Below the pieces are notes generated by a model. It saw only the letters and a program-made list of their open reading frames with translations, had not been told where the DNA came from and did not search any database. A stretch of 64,000 bases of DNA from an uncultured Christensenella sp. (lineage in GTDB: Bacteria; Bacillota; Clostridia; Christensenellales; Pumilibacteraceae): positions 14,140 to 78,139 of the forward strand of contig CAJTPT010000009.1 in assembly GCA_910578545.1 (NCBI GenBank), written 5' to 3'. Shown here piece after piece: positions 36,018 through 44,922 of the stretch. The position numbers were made by a program, and so were the translations under genes. Every line of letters begins with the position of its first letter. The first letter of the stretch is position 1.

Positions 36018-36542
36018 TTACTCGGTGAGCCTGTCATGAAGCATTAGGTAAATGCTTGCGGCGTTGCGCTCCCAATTTTCGTGTATGTATTTTGCCGTGC
36101 GGTTATTGGCGACGACAAACTTGAGCTCCATTAAAGTTTGCGACGGTTCGACTACGCGCAGCCACACGGTGTACGTGCCATCCTTGTTCTTATAATACGT
36201 ATGCTTGTACTCCTGCTTGCGCTTGTACGACATACGGTTTTCTTTGACGTAGTTGCTTATTTCCTGCCGCAAGGATTCGGGAATGCGAGAATAAAAGTTA
36301 GCAAGGCATGCCCTGCCGTCGGGCGTGAGGGTGTACAGCTTTTCCCTGCCGCGCTCGGCTTTGTGCAAAAAATTGGATTTTGTCAGCTTGTCGATAGCGT
36401 CCATGCAATACAAAGGCATCATCCAGCCGTTTTGCGTATAGCAAATGCTGATGATTGTATTGTAATCGAGCGCAATGTCCATTTTATCGAAAACAAACAA
36501 AACAATCAATTTATTGAGAAGTTCTTCCTCGCTTTGTTCCAA
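36018..36542 (-). CDS. DUF4364 family protein
   Basis: A 174-residue protein of the Firmicutes DUF4364 family, which begins with a winged-helix-like domain (LLNKLIVLFVFDKMDIALDYNTIISICYTQNGWMMPLYCMDAIDKL, then FLHKAERGREKLYTLTPDGRACL). The C-terminal beta-rich region contains YYKNKDGTYTVWLRVVEPSQTLMELKFVV. The wHTH suggests a DNA-binding regulator; its targets are unknown. Confidence 0.88.
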   Translation of the reverse strand: MEQSEEELLNKLIVLFVFDKMDIALDYNTIISICYTQNGWMMPLYCMDAIDKLTKSNFLHKAERGREKLYTLTPDGRACLANFYSRIPESLRQEISNYVKENRMSYKRKQEYKHTYYKNKDGTYTVWLRVVEPSQTLMELKFVVANNRTAKYIHENWERNAASIYLMLHDRLTE

Positions 36543-36659
36543 AGTTCACTCCGTTACGGGGATTGCAAAGATATAAATTATAACATACACTGCTTACGCC
36601 GACTTCGTTTTTGTTTTCATGTCGCAATCTTATTTATATAAAACAAATACGCGCCGCGC

Positions 36660-36714
36660 GTTGAAATACTGCGAGAATTTGCTATGCAAGCAAATTCGCT
36701 TGTATTATAACAAA
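36660..36714 (+). repeat. dispersed palindromic repeat, copy 2
   Basis: This matches the 19009-19068 element: GTTGAAATAC, TGCAAGCAAA and CTTGTATTATAACA in the same order. The core is an inverted repeat (GAATTTGCT ... AGCAAATTC with an ATGCA centre). It lies between DUF4364 and valS in non-coding DNA. Confidence 0.5.
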
Positions 36715-36760
36715 TTTTTATAAAAAAGTAAATGCTATTCAAAAACTTTTCGGTCGAATT

Positions 36761-39325
36761 TTACGCTTGCGCGAGTTTTTCGGTCAAAACTGCGATGCGC
36801 GCAGTGTAGTTTTGCGCCTTGTCACGCTCGGCGTCTATAAGCTTTTGCGGCGCCTTTTGGCAGAAGCCGGGATTGTTCAGCTTAGACTGAGCGAGCCTTA
36901 ACTCGGCTTTGCACTTTTCGAGCTCTTTTTCCAGTCTTTCGCGTTCCTTTTGAGTATCGGCGAGCGGCACGTATATCTTTATGCCGTCGAGTGCGATAAG
37001 CGCGCAGTTTTCCGCCGAACCGCTACCCACTTCCGCAGTTTTGGCAAGCGTGGGAAGATAGGTCTTTAACAGCGCACAAAGCTCCGCGTCGCCCTCGCAC
37101 AGCACTTCGGGCGTTTTGGCAACCGCTTGGTTGGTTTGTTTGAGATTTCTTACCGCTCTTACGCAGTCTTTGAGCCGCTCGGCCAGCTTGATTGCGCCCG
37201 AGTAATCTCCGCGCTTCTTTTTGGGGAAGTCGCTTAGCATGAGCTCGCCGCTCGAGCCGGGCAGACTGTCGTATATCTCGGTTGTGATAAACGGGATTAT
37301 CGGGTGAACGAGCTTTAACAGCACTTCGAGCGCATATCTCAGCACGCCCGCGGTGTTGGTTGCATTCTCGCCCTTTAACTGCACCTTGGCAAATTCGATA
37401 TACCAATCGCAGAACTCATCCCAAATAAAGTCGTACAGAAGCTGTGCGGCATGTCCGACGTCATATCTGTTCATCGAATGATTGACGGCGGCGATAAGGT
37501 CGTTTATCTTACCAAGCACCCATCCGTCTGCGGCAGTCAACGCCTTGGGATTTTTCTCGTAGCCGTTTTGGCATGCGCCCATAACGAACTTAGCCGCATT
37601 GAACAGCTTGTTCATAAAGTTGCGGTAGCTGTTGAGCGAAGCAGTGGAAAAGCAAACGTCGCCACCGCGCGCTATTCCGTTTACAAGCGAGAACCTAAGC
37701 GCGTCCGCACCCACATTGTCTATAACTTCCATCGGGTCGACGCCGTTGCCGAGCGACTTGCTCATTTTGCGCCCTTGCTCGTCGCGGACCAACCCGTGGA
37801 TATACACTTCCTTAAACGGCACTTCGCCCGTAAACTTGAGCCCGGCAAATATCATGCGCGACACCCAGAACGTTATAATATCGTACGCCGTTACAAGCAA
37901 ATCTGTGGGATAATACTTTTTGAGGTCATCGGTATCGTTCGGCCAGCCGAGGGTCGAAAACGGCCACAAAGCCGAAGAGAACCAGGTATCCAAAACGTCC
38001 TCGTCCTGGTGCACCTTGCCGCCGCAGTGCGGGCAAACGGTTATATCGGTTTTACTGGCTATCTCTTTTCCGCACCCGTCGCAGTAAAATACCGGAATAC
38101 GGTGCCCCCACCAAAGCTGACGGGAAATGCACCAATCGCGAATATTGTTCATCCAGTTGAAGTACGATTTTTCAAAGCGTTTGGGAATGAATTTTATCTT
38201 GCCTGATTTGACCGCATCGATAGCGGGTGCGGCAAGATCGGTCATTTTTACAAACCACTGCTTGGAAACAAGCGGCTCCACAGTCTGTTTGCAGCGACTG
38301 CAATGCCCGACATTGTGCGTGTAGTCCTCGATTTTTTCCATATAGCCCTGCGCCTGCAAGTCGGCGACTACGGCTTCCCTTGCCTTTTCGCGCGTCATGC
38401 CCTGATACGCAAAGGCGTTTTCGTTCATCGTTCCGTCGTCGTTCATTACGCGTATAACTTCCAAGTTATGCCGCAAGCCGACCTCGAAGTCGTTGGGGTC
38501 GTGCGCGGGTGTTATCTTGACCGCACCCGTACCGAAATCCGCTTCCACGTAATCGTCGTACACGATCGGGATTTCCCTACCGACAAGCGGAAGCACAAGA
38601 AGCTTGCCTTCCATTCCCGCATAACGTTTATCCTTAGGACTTACCGCAACGGCCGTATCGCCGAGCATAGTTTCCGGACGGGTCGTCGCTACCGTTATGT
38701 AGCCGCTTCCGTCCTTTAACGGATAGTTTATATGCCACAGATGCGACGGCTCGGCGGTATAGTCGACCTCAACGTCCGATATGGCGGTTTTACAGCCCGG
38801 GCACCAGTTGATAATACGGTCTCCGCGGTAAATATATCCCTGCTCGTACAGCGCAACAAAAACCTCGCGTACCGCTTTACTGCATTTTTCGTCCATGGTG
38901 AACGCCATTCTCGACCAGTCTAGGCTGACGCCCAGGGTTTTGAGCTGTTCGACTATGCGATTGCCATACTTATCCTTCCACGCCCACGCGCGCGACAAAA
39001 AACCGTCGCGACCGACGTCGGCTTTGCCGAGTCCTTCCTCACGCATAGCGTCGACAACCTTGACCTCGGTAGCTATAGAAGCATGGTCGTAGCCGGGCAA
39101 CCACAGCGTTTCGTAGCCCTTCATACGCTTGTAACGAACAATCGCGTCGGGTATGGTAACGTTCATGCCATGTCCCATGTGCAACTGCCCGGTGATGTTG
39201 GGCGGCGGCAAAACTATAGAAAACTTCTTTTTTGCCTTGCCTGGACGCGGCTCGAAGCAACGGTTGTCCAGCCAACGTTTGTAAAGTCGATTCTCGAAAG
39301 ACTTCGGATTGTAGGTTTTATCCAT
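36761..39325 (-). CDS. valS: valyl-tRNA synthetase
   Basis: An 854-residue class I synthetase. HIGH motif in PPPNITGQLHMGHGMN (near 40), editing domain with TTRPETMLGDTAVAV, zinc-like Cys motifs (CPGCKTAISDVEVDY; CDGCGKEIASKTDITVCPHCGG), KMSKSLGNG near 530, and a C-terminal coiled coil (about 785-850) that contacts tRNA. It has its own promoter, and the 5' leader of about 40 nt is too short for a T-box. Confidence 0.98.
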   Translation of the reverse strand: MDKTYNPKSFENRLYKRWLDNRCFEPRPGKAKKKFSIVLPPPNITGQLHMGHGMNVTIPDAIVRYKRMKGYETLWLPGYDHASIATEVKVVDAMREEGLGKADVGRDGFLSRAWAWKDKYGNRIVEQLKTLGVSLDWSRMAFTMDEKCSKAVREVFVALYEQGYIYRGDRIINWCPGCKTAISDVEVDYTAEPSHLWHINYPLKDGSGYITVATTRPETMLGDTAVAVSPKDKRYAGMEGKLLVLPLVGREIPIVYDDYVEADFGTGAVKITPAHDPNDFEVGLRHNLEVIRVMNDDGTMNENAFAYQGMTREKAREAVVADLQAQGYMEKIEDYTHNVGHCSRCKQTVEPLVSKQWFVKMTDLAAPAIDAVKSGKIKFIPKRFEKSYFNWMNNIRDWCISRQLWWGHRIPVFYCDGCGKEIASKTDITVCPHCGGKVHQDEDVLDTWFSSALWPFSTLGWPNDTDDLKKYYPTDLLVTAYDIITFWVSRMIFAGLKFTGEVPFKEVYIHGLVRDEQGRKMSKSLGNGVDPMEVIDNVGADALRFSLVNGIARGGDVCFSTASLNSYRNFMNKLFNAAKFVMGACQNGYEKNPKALTAADGWVLGKINDLIAAVNHSMNRYDVGHAAQLLYDFIWDEFCDWYIEFAKVQLKGENATNTAGVLRYALEVLLKLVHPIIPFITTEIYDSLPGSSGELMLSDFPKKKRGDYSGAIKLAERLKDCVRAVRNLKQTNQAVAKTPEVLCEGDAELCALLKTYLPTLAKTAEVGSGSAENCALIALDGIKIYVPLADTQKERERLEKELEKCKAELRLAQSKLNNPGFCQKAPQKLIDAERDKAQNYTARIAVLTEKLAQA

Positions 39326-39372
39326 AGAGTGTACACTCCTAACAAATAAACGCTTATTTTTTTATCGTTTTG

Positions 39373-39401
39373 ATTATAACATATTATCGATAAAAAAGCA
39401 A
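39373..39401 (-). promoter_or_regulatory. promoter of valS
   Basis: Minus-strand TTGCTT (39396-39401), 17-bp spacer, TATAAT (39373-39378). Confidence 0.75.
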
Positions 39402-39505
39402 TTAATTAACGACCATGAAATATTTTGCTTATCTAACTATCAACGCTATCACTCACATCCGACAAAGTGCATACACTGGAATATATTTAGCCCCGGAGGA
39501 ATTTT

Positions 39506-40513
39506 ATGAAAAACAAACTGACAGCCCTTTTCACCGCACTTGCGCTTATGCTGTGCCCCATGTCGCTGATTGCCTGCGGCAACGACGGCAAAACCACGGT
39601 TAAACTGTGCGAAGTGACTCACTCAATCTTTTACGCTCCGCTATATATAGCCATTAACAACGGCTATTTCGACGAAGAGAAAATCGACCTCAAGCTAAGC
39701 AACGGCGGCGGCGCCGATAAAGTTATGACCGCAGTTATATCCGGCTCGGCGGACATCGGACTTATGGGTCCCGAAGCAACGATTTACTGCCATGTCGAGG
39801 GTCAAAAAGACTACCCGATTATTTTCGGACAGCTCACAAAGCGCGACGGATCGTTCCTTGTAGGGCGTAATCCCGAGCCCGATTTCGACTGGAAAAACTT
39901 GGAAGGCAAGCACATTCTTGCGGGCCGTCCGGGCGGCGTTCCTGCAATGACGCTTCAGTACGTGCTCAATCAGCACGGCGTCGACACCGACACGCCCAAC
40001 TTTGACACGTCGGTCGGCTTTGACGCAATGGTCGGCACGTTCGACACCGACAAGACCGTCGACTACACCACTATGTTCGAGCCGACCGCATCCGAATACG
40101 TTGCGCTCGGCAAGGGCTACATCGTGGCGTCCGTCGGCGAAGCGTCCGGCGACGTGCCGTACACTGCGTTTTCCGCGCAGAAGTCCTGGTTAACCAAAAA
40201 CAACGAATTGGCAAAAGCATTCCTGCGTGCGGTGCTTCGCGGCTACAAGTTTATGTGCGAAAACACGCCCGAAAATGTTGCCAAGTCGCTTACAAAATCG
40301 TTTGCCGGAATAAACGAGGAATCCATCGCCGCCGCCGTAAAGAGCTATCTTGCGATTGACGCTTGGTCGAGCACCCCCGCCATGAAGGAAGCGGACTTTA
40401 ACCGCTTGCAGGATATTATGGAAAACGCCGGCACGCTGTCGACGCGCGCAGACTATAAGCTTGCCGTAGACAACACTATCGCCAACGAGCTTGTTGCAGA
40501 GCTCGGGCTGTAA
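39506..40513 (+). CDS. ABC transporter substrate-binding lipoprotein (NMT1/SsuA type)
   Basis: A 335-residue lipoprotein (lipobox LIAC, Cys24) with the NMT1/THI5-like fold: HSIFYAPLYIAINNGYFDEEKIDL near residue 41, SGSADIGLMGPEATIY, and LEGKHILAGRPGGVPAMTLQYVLNQHG. The family binds thiamine precursors, alkanesulfonates, taurine or nitrate-like ligands; which one cannot be told. I see no THI-box in the ~180-bp leader. GGAGG precedes the ATG. ATPase and permease genes follow. Confidence 0.92.
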   Translation: MKNKLTALFTALALMLCPMSLIACGNDGKTTVKLCEVTHSIFYAPLYIAINNGYFDEEKIDLKLSNGGGADKVMTAVISGSADIGLMGPEATIYCHVEGQKDYPIIFGQLTKRDGSFLVGRNPEPDFDWKNLEGKHILAGRPGGVPAMTLQYVLNQHGVDTDTPNFDTSVGFDAMVGTFDTDKTVDYTTMFEPTASEYVALGKGYIVASVGEASGDVPYTAFSAQKSWLTKNNELAKAFLRAVLRGYKFMCENTPENVAKSLTKSFAGINEESIAAAVKSYLAIDAWSSTPAMKEADFNRLQDIMENAGTLSTRADYKLAVDNTIANELVAELGL

Positions 40514-40528
40514 AACAAGGAGCGCGAC

Positions 40529-41281
40529 ATGGCACTACTCGATATCAATCACGTGGACGTGATTTATCAGTCCGAAAAAAGCGAAACCGAGGCTGTGCGC
40601 GATCTTACACTATCGGTTGACGAGGGCGAGTTTATCGCTCTCGTCGGGCCGTCGGGCTGTGGCAAAACCACGTTGCTTTCCATGATTGCGGGGTTACTCA
40701 CCCCCACTCACGGCTCTGTCACAATAGACGGCGAGCCTATTGTAGCCTCGGGCGGAAACGTCGGGTACATGCTGCAACGCGATAATCTTTTTGAATGGCG
40801 CACCATTGAGTCCAACGTTTTACTCGGTCTTAGCATACAAAAAAAGCTGACGGGCGAAACAAAGAAGTACGCGACCGACATGCTTGACAAGTACGGGCTC
40901 GGCGAATTTAAAAACGCGTTCCCCGCTCAACTGTCCGGCGGTATGCGCCAACGCGCCGCGCTTATAAGAACGCTCGCATTTAAGCCGAGATTGCTGCTGC
41001 TTGACGAGCCGTTCTCGGCGGTAGACTTTCAAACGCGCATGAAGGTGTGCGACGACGTTCATTCCATTATCAAAAACGAAAACAAGACCGCGGTACTCGT
41101 CACGCACGACATATCCGAAGCCGTTTCCATGGCGGATAGAATAGTCGTGCTAACCAAACGTCCTGCCACGGTCAAGACCGTTTTCGATATAGATATTGAG
41201 GCAGACACGCCGCTAAAACGACGGGAAAGCCCGAGATTCTCATACTGGTTTGACCGAGTATGGAAGGAGGTGTCGCTATGA
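40529..41281 (+). CDS. ABC transporter ATP-binding protein (SsuB/TauB type)
   Basis: A 250-residue ATPase powering the importer encoded here. Walker A GPSGCGKTTLL (near 40), Q-loop MLQRDNLFEW, signature LSGGMRQRAALIRTL, Walker B LLLLDEPFSAVD, H-loop VTHDISEAV. ATG 40529 has AAGGAG. Its stop codon overlaps the start of a 58-residue gene. Confidence 0.95.
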   Translation: MALLDINHVDVIYQSEKSETEAVRDLTLSVDEGEFIALVGPSGCGKTTLLSMIAGLLTPTHGSVTIDGEPIVASGGNVGYMLQRDNLFEWRTIESNVLLGLSIQKKLTGETKKYATDMLDKYGLGEFKNAFPAQLSGGMRQRAALIRTLAFKPRLLLLDEPFSAVDFQTRMKVCDDVHSIIKNENKTAVLVTHDISEAVSMADRIVVLTKRPATVKTVFDIDIEADTPLKRRESPRFSYWFDRVWKEVSL

Positions 41282-41454
41282 CCGACGAAAATGACGACCG
41301 CATTACCGGCAAACAAGTGCTTGCCGATACGGTTACGCTACTGAAAGACCTCGGCACGTTCATGCTTGATTTGAGTAAAACCATTATCTCCGAAATGAGA
41401 GAACTGTTTGCGTCACAAAAAGACGATAAAAACGATGAAGATACTAAATCGTAA
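41278..41454 (+). CDS. 58-residue small protein coupled to the ABC ATPase
   Basis: ATG 41278 overlaps the ATPase stop codon (ATGA), and GGAGG lies 8-10 nt upstream inside the ATPase gene, so it should be translated. The product (MTDENDDRITGKQVLADTVTLLKDLGTFMLDLSKTI...) is one long amphipathic helix with an acidic start and a Lys/Asp-rich tail. It has no membrane segment. I know no family. A small accessory subunit of the transporter is the simplest inference. Confidence 0.6.
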   Translation: MTDENDDRITGKQVLADTVTLLKDLGTFMLDLSKTIISEMRELFASQKDDKNDEDTKS

Positions 41455-41465
41455 CTTGCAATCCA

Positions 41466-41740
41466 AGCCATAGCGGACTGGGACTCCGCACGCCCAAACG
41501 TTGTTTAATGGCTATTTTGCCTCTTACGTCGCTTGACGTACCTCATATGGTACGACCGTAAGGGTCAAACTATCTCAAAACTTCGGCGCTTGGGCGCCTT
41601 GCAGTTTTTGGTAACATAATGCGCCGTCAAACAAAAAAGTGCACGAAGCTGTTCTCTCAGTAGTATCGCGAGTGTGGTTTGACGAAGTATCACGGCGTAG
41701 AAGGCACCGAAAACATTATGGGTGCCAGTCTACTATGGCT
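41466..41740 (+). other. structured non-coding element with terminal inverted repeats (MITE-like or RNA)
   Basis: A 275-bp element separates the small gene from the permease in the same operon. Its ends are 16-bp inverted repeats with two mismatches (41466-41481 and 41725-41740). Inside, many stems are perfect: CTTACG/CGTAAG (41523/41557) enclosing CGTACC/GGTACG (41537/41549), CGCCCAA/TTGGGCG (41491/41590), GGCGC/GCGCC (41585/41594), CGTCAAAC/GTTTGACG (41625/41677), CATAATG/CATTATG (41615/41714), GGCACC/GGTGCC (41703/41721). No reading frame of note. It could be a non-autonomous mobile element or a folded RNA acting within the mRNA. Confidence 0.65.
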
Positions 41741-41757
41741 ATTGATAGGAGCCTAAC

Positions 41758-42597
41758 ATGAAGATAAATTCCCGAAAAAGATTACCGGTACTTTTGCCGC
41801 GCGCCAAATCACCTCGCGAAATGTATTTGGCAAAACGCCGTAACGACAAAATCACCACCGTGTTATTTCAGGCGGGATTGCTCGTTTTGTTACTCGGGCT
41901 GTGGGAGCTTGCGGCGCGGCTCGAGTGGATTGACTCGTTTATAACCTCGTGCCCGTCGCGCGTTGTTGCCGTACTCGGCACGATAGACGTTAAAGATCTG
42001 TTCGTGCATATTGCCTACACGCTGTTAGAATGTATAGTCGGCTTTCTAGCGGCAAGCGCACTCGGCATAATGATAGCGGTTTTGCTGTGGCGGTTTAACA
42101 AACTTCGCCGAATATTAGAGCCGTATATAGTCGTTTTAAACGCCCTGCCAAAAATCGCGCTCGGACCTATTATCATCATATGGGTGGGCGCAGGCGCGCA
42201 AGCGATTATTGTTATGACGATTCTAATCTGTATTATCGTAACTGTTATAAGCGTGCTAAACGGATTTACGTCGGTCGACGAAGGCAAAATTTTACTGCTC
42301 CGATCTATGGGCGCAACAAAGCTCCAAGTACTGTTTAAGCTCATCTTCCCCGCAAACGTTCCCGCACTCGTGAACATGCTTAAAATAAACGTCGGGCTCG
42401 CCTGGGTGGGTACTATCATGGGCGAATACCTTGTTTCCACCGCGGGGCTCGGCTATCTGATTATTTACGGCAGTCAAGTATTCAAAATGGACCTCGTTAT
42501 GGCGAGCACAGTCATTCTGTGTTTACTTGCGACCGTTATGTATCTTGCCGTCGCGGGCGTGGAACGCATCGCCAAAAAGCGGTATCATATCGACTAA
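41758..42597 (+). CDS. ABC transporter permease (SsuC/TauC type)
   Basis: The 279-residue permease has six membrane segments and the inner-membrane-component signature with the EAA-like loop (LLLRSMGATKLQVLFKLIFPANVPALVN). The extended N-terminus (about 35 residues, RKRLPVLLPRAKSPREM) is cytoplasmic. It completes the importer with the lipoprotein and ATPase, but the 275-bp element lies between them. A terminator follows at 42623. Confidence 0.92.
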   Translation: MKINSRKRLPVLLPRAKSPREMYLAKRRNDKITTVLFQAGLLVLLLGLWELAARLEWIDSFITSCPSRVVAVLGTIDVKDLFVHIAYTLLECIVGFLAASALGIMIAVLLWRFNKLRRILEPYIVVLNALPKIALGPIIIIWVGAGAQAIIVMTILICIIVTVISVLNGFTSVDEGKILLLRSMGATKLQVLFKLIFPANVPALVNMLKINVGLAWVGTIMGEYLVSTAGLGYLIIYGSQVFKMDLVMASTVILCLLATVMYLAVAGVERIAKKRYHID

Positions 42598-42614
42598 GCA
42601 TTACTACTGTATTT

Positions 42615-42809
42615 TCACATACAAAAGAGTTCGGAAAATAACTCCGAGCTCTTTTTGCTTGCAATCAACCTTTTGATAAATACGCTTAATCTAATATCTT
42701 TGGTTATATCGACAACAGTCGTGCCGTAGTTAGTATATCGTATAACAATCCGCTCTTCCAAATCATAATCGGCGGTGATCTTGGCGTCAGCCAAACAACG
42801 GTAAACCAA
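42615..42809 (-). pseudogene. probable gene fragment (64 codons, no clear start)
   Basis: On the minus strand a frame reading ...AKITADYDLEERIVIRYTNYGTTVVDITKDIRLSVFIKRLIASKK looks like genuine protein sequence, not random. The only start is a TTG at 42809, there is no ribosome-binding site, and the last ten codons run through the terminator stem at 42623-42656. Best explained as a remnant of a degraded gene. The remaining bases to 42909 hold nothing I recognise. Confidence 0.3.
42623..42656 (+). terminator. terminator of the ABC operon
   Basis: AGAGTTCGGA (42626-42635) pairs with TCCGAGCTCT (42643-42652), one G-U pair, then TTTT. Confidence 0.8.
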
Positions 42810-42909
42810 CGACCACCGTAAAAAAGAAATCCGAAGACGACAATATTATTTATATGAGAAATTCGGAATTACTCCCGATATGCTCTTCGCATAACTGACG
42901 ACTATAATT

Positions 42910-43959
42910 TTAATGCGTTTTGCAAACCTTTGTTTTTATTCGCTGTGATTTCTTTTTGACTTTTGTTTTTACACGCGAGCGAATGAGGAACCAACAGCAA
43001 CAGACAAGATATATCATTCCTATCGCGCCGGTTATCGGGTAAAGCATACTGACGACAGAGGTAAAGCCGAGCGCGCCTACAGCCAATCCCGCAACAAGCA
43101 CAATGCCGGCGGATATCCATTTTATGCCGACAAATCCGCAAATGTAGTCGTACACCGACTTAAACGCGGACAGCATAGTTGTAAATATAGACGCGGCGAT
43201 CACAGGTATGCTTATAAAATAGGTCACTCGTCCGCTCTTTAGCGCAATCAGAAGCATGGGCATATCGGCATGCGCCGCCGAGCACGATTGCAGTGCGCCC
43301 ATTATGCACATTAGAAGTCCCGTTATAATTATCGACGCGACAGCCGACGAAAGTATTATCTCGCGCGGCGAAAGATTACGCACTGTCGTAAGCACGCTAC
43401 CGCCCAAAATCATATTCATGGCGACGTAAAGTATAACGTTGTACATGTTTATTCTGCCTGTTTGCGCCTTTAGCGGAAAATCTATTGCGGTCAGAGTACA
43501 CGCCATTAAAAAACCTATTATAATCGGCACGAGCACGGCGTTAGCCTTAATAACGCCCGACAATCCTTTTACCGCTATCACGGCGCACAACAGCCCGAAC
43601 ACTATCGAAGCAAGCGGGCGTAAGTTTATAAACTCCGCCATCAAGCTATCCGTTGCCGCAAGCATGGCGCCGAGTACCGTAACCGAGTTGAATAGCATGA
43701 ATATATCGGCAATCGGTCTGACCTTGCCGAACACCGCGCCGTTTACCTCACCGATATCTCTCTTTTGCACACGCCGCCCGACGAACAGAAAAAGCACCGA
43801 ACAGCCGAAGACCAACACACCGGCAACGGTCGCGATAAAGATATTGGGTACTGCGCCGAAAAACGCAACGACCTCTCTGCCCGACGCGAACCCCGCGCCG
43901 ATAATAGTTCCTACTATTAACATCGCTACCGACATGGCACGCAAAAACGACTTAAACAT
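42910..43959 (-). CDS. YkvI-like membrane transporter (APC/LeuT-fold)
   Basis: A 349-residue protein with about ten membrane segments, opening with AMLIVGTIIGAGFASGREVVAFFG, typical of the YkvI family (related to amino-acid transporters with an unwound first helix rich in Gly). The C-terminus is a short Lys/Arg-rich cytoplasmic tail (RSRVKTKVKKKSQRIKTK). Substrate unknown; a cation or amino acid is plausible for the fold. Confidence 0.85.
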   Translation of the reverse strand: MFKSFLRAMSVAMLIVGTIIGAGFASGREVVAFFGAVPNIFIATVAGVLVFGCSVLFLFVGRRVQKRDIGEVNGAVFGKVRPIADIFMLFNSVTVLGAMLAATDSLMAEFINLRPLASIVFGLLCAVIAVKGLSGVIKANAVLVPIIIGFLMACTLTAIDFPLKAQTGRINMYNVILYVAMNMILGGSVLTTVRNLSPREIILSSAVASIIITGLLMCIMGALQSCSAAHADMPMLLIALKSGRVTYFISIPVIAASIFTTMLSAFKSVYDYICGFVGIKWISAGIVLVAGLAVGALGFTSVVSMLYPITGAIGMIYLVCCCWFLIRSRVKTKVKKKSQRIKTKVCKTH

Positions 43960-44005
43960 AGTCTATTGTATGCCTGTCAATATTCATTTATTTTCAGCCG
44001 ACAAA

Positions 44006-44034
44006 AACCGTTCCGCAAATTGTACGAAACGGTT
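44006..44034 (-). terminator. terminator of the 44-49 kb operon
   Basis: Minus-strand AACCGTTTCG and CGGAACGGTT pair (with one mismatch/wobble) around a 9-nt loop, then TTTTTG. It lies about 45 nt beyond the last gene of the operon. Confidence 0.75.
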
Positions 44035-44080
44035 TATACTTGTATTTTATTATTTAAACCCCCGATGGCGTTAGTCGATA

Positions 44081-44905
44081 TTACTTATTGCCCTTTATCG
44101 TTTTGTACAACGGATCGTCGGAAAAATCTCTGTAATGCTCGTCGACCGTGCCGCCGAGCTCTTCTATAGCATTGCGGATTTCCAAAAACTCGGCATAGTC
44201 GCAGTTATCGAGTAGCTTAAACAAATCCGCCGCCGCGCGCTCGTCGCCGTATCGGCCTATAAGAGCGGCAACGTAAGCCGTGTTCGGGTCGGTTGCAAGA
44301 AGCGTTAAAAGCAGTGACAATATTCTGTCGTTACCCGCTTCGCAGAACGTGAGCGGCTCGGCATAAAGCTCGAGCATGCCTACGTCGTCGGTGCGGTCGG
44401 CTCGGGAAAGAAGCTCGTCCTTTACCCTGTCGGCACGGTCGCAAAGCACCTCGATACACTCCTCCTTGACGCAGGCGTCGATATCGCGCTCTATCATGTC
44501 CAAATAAAACTTGTCGTTCGCCCCGCCGAGCTCGTTAATAAGACTGAGCGTGACAAGCAACAGCTTTTCGTCATCCGCGGCATAAGCAAGCCCTTCAAGC
44601 TCGGGCTTAAGCACGGGCTCGGTGGCTATTCTATCAAACAGCAACGAGTTGGGATTGTTATCTCCCACGCACGAACCCTTGAGTATATCAATCAGCTTGT
44701 CTGTGGGAATGCGGTTGAAAAACTCGGACGGCGAAATCCCGCCCAACACCTCTTGCGGCGACGTCGCCCAAATGTGATAGATCTTATCGAGATCGCGGGC
44801 GAAATCGTCGGGCGAATCGTATTCGTCCTCGTGCATGCCATAATACTTATCGGCATAGTTTTCAAAAAGCTTGTCAAAGTCTATATAGTACAGTCGATCT
44901 TCCAT
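44081..44905 (-). CDS. helical-repeat (HEAT/DUF1186-like) protein, unknown function
   Basis: A 274-residue acidic, entirely helical protein. Segments such as PVLKPELEGLAYAADDEKLLLVTLSLINELGG, NDRILSLLLTLLATDPNTAYVAALIGRYGDERAAADLFKLLDNCDY and EFLEIRNAIEELGG have the spacing of HEAT-like repeats. Soluble and cytoplasmic by composition. It is the last gene of a four-gene operon, 17 nt after the TPR protein. Probably a protein-binding scaffold. Confidence 0.65.
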   Translation of the reverse strand: MEDRLYYIDFDKLFENYADKYYGMHEDEYDSPDDFARDLDKIYHIWATSPQEVLGGISPSEFFNRIPTDKLIDILKGSCVGDNNPNSLLFDRIATEPVLKPELEGLAYAADDEKLLLVTLSLINELGGANDKFYLDMIERDIDACVKEECIEVLCDRADRVKDELLSRADRTDDVGMLELYAEPLTFCEAGNDRILSLLLTLLATDPNTAYVAALIGRYGDERAAADLFKLLDNCDYAEFLEIRNAIEELGGTVDEHYRDFSDDPLYKTIKGNK

Positions 44906-44922
44906 AATTACTCTCCGTGAGG

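Noticed and set aside
39326..39505. Possible T-box for valS or THI-box for the NMT1-type importer
   Set aside because: The valS leader is only about 40 nt and no conserved T-box or thiamine-riboswitch motif is visible on either strand.
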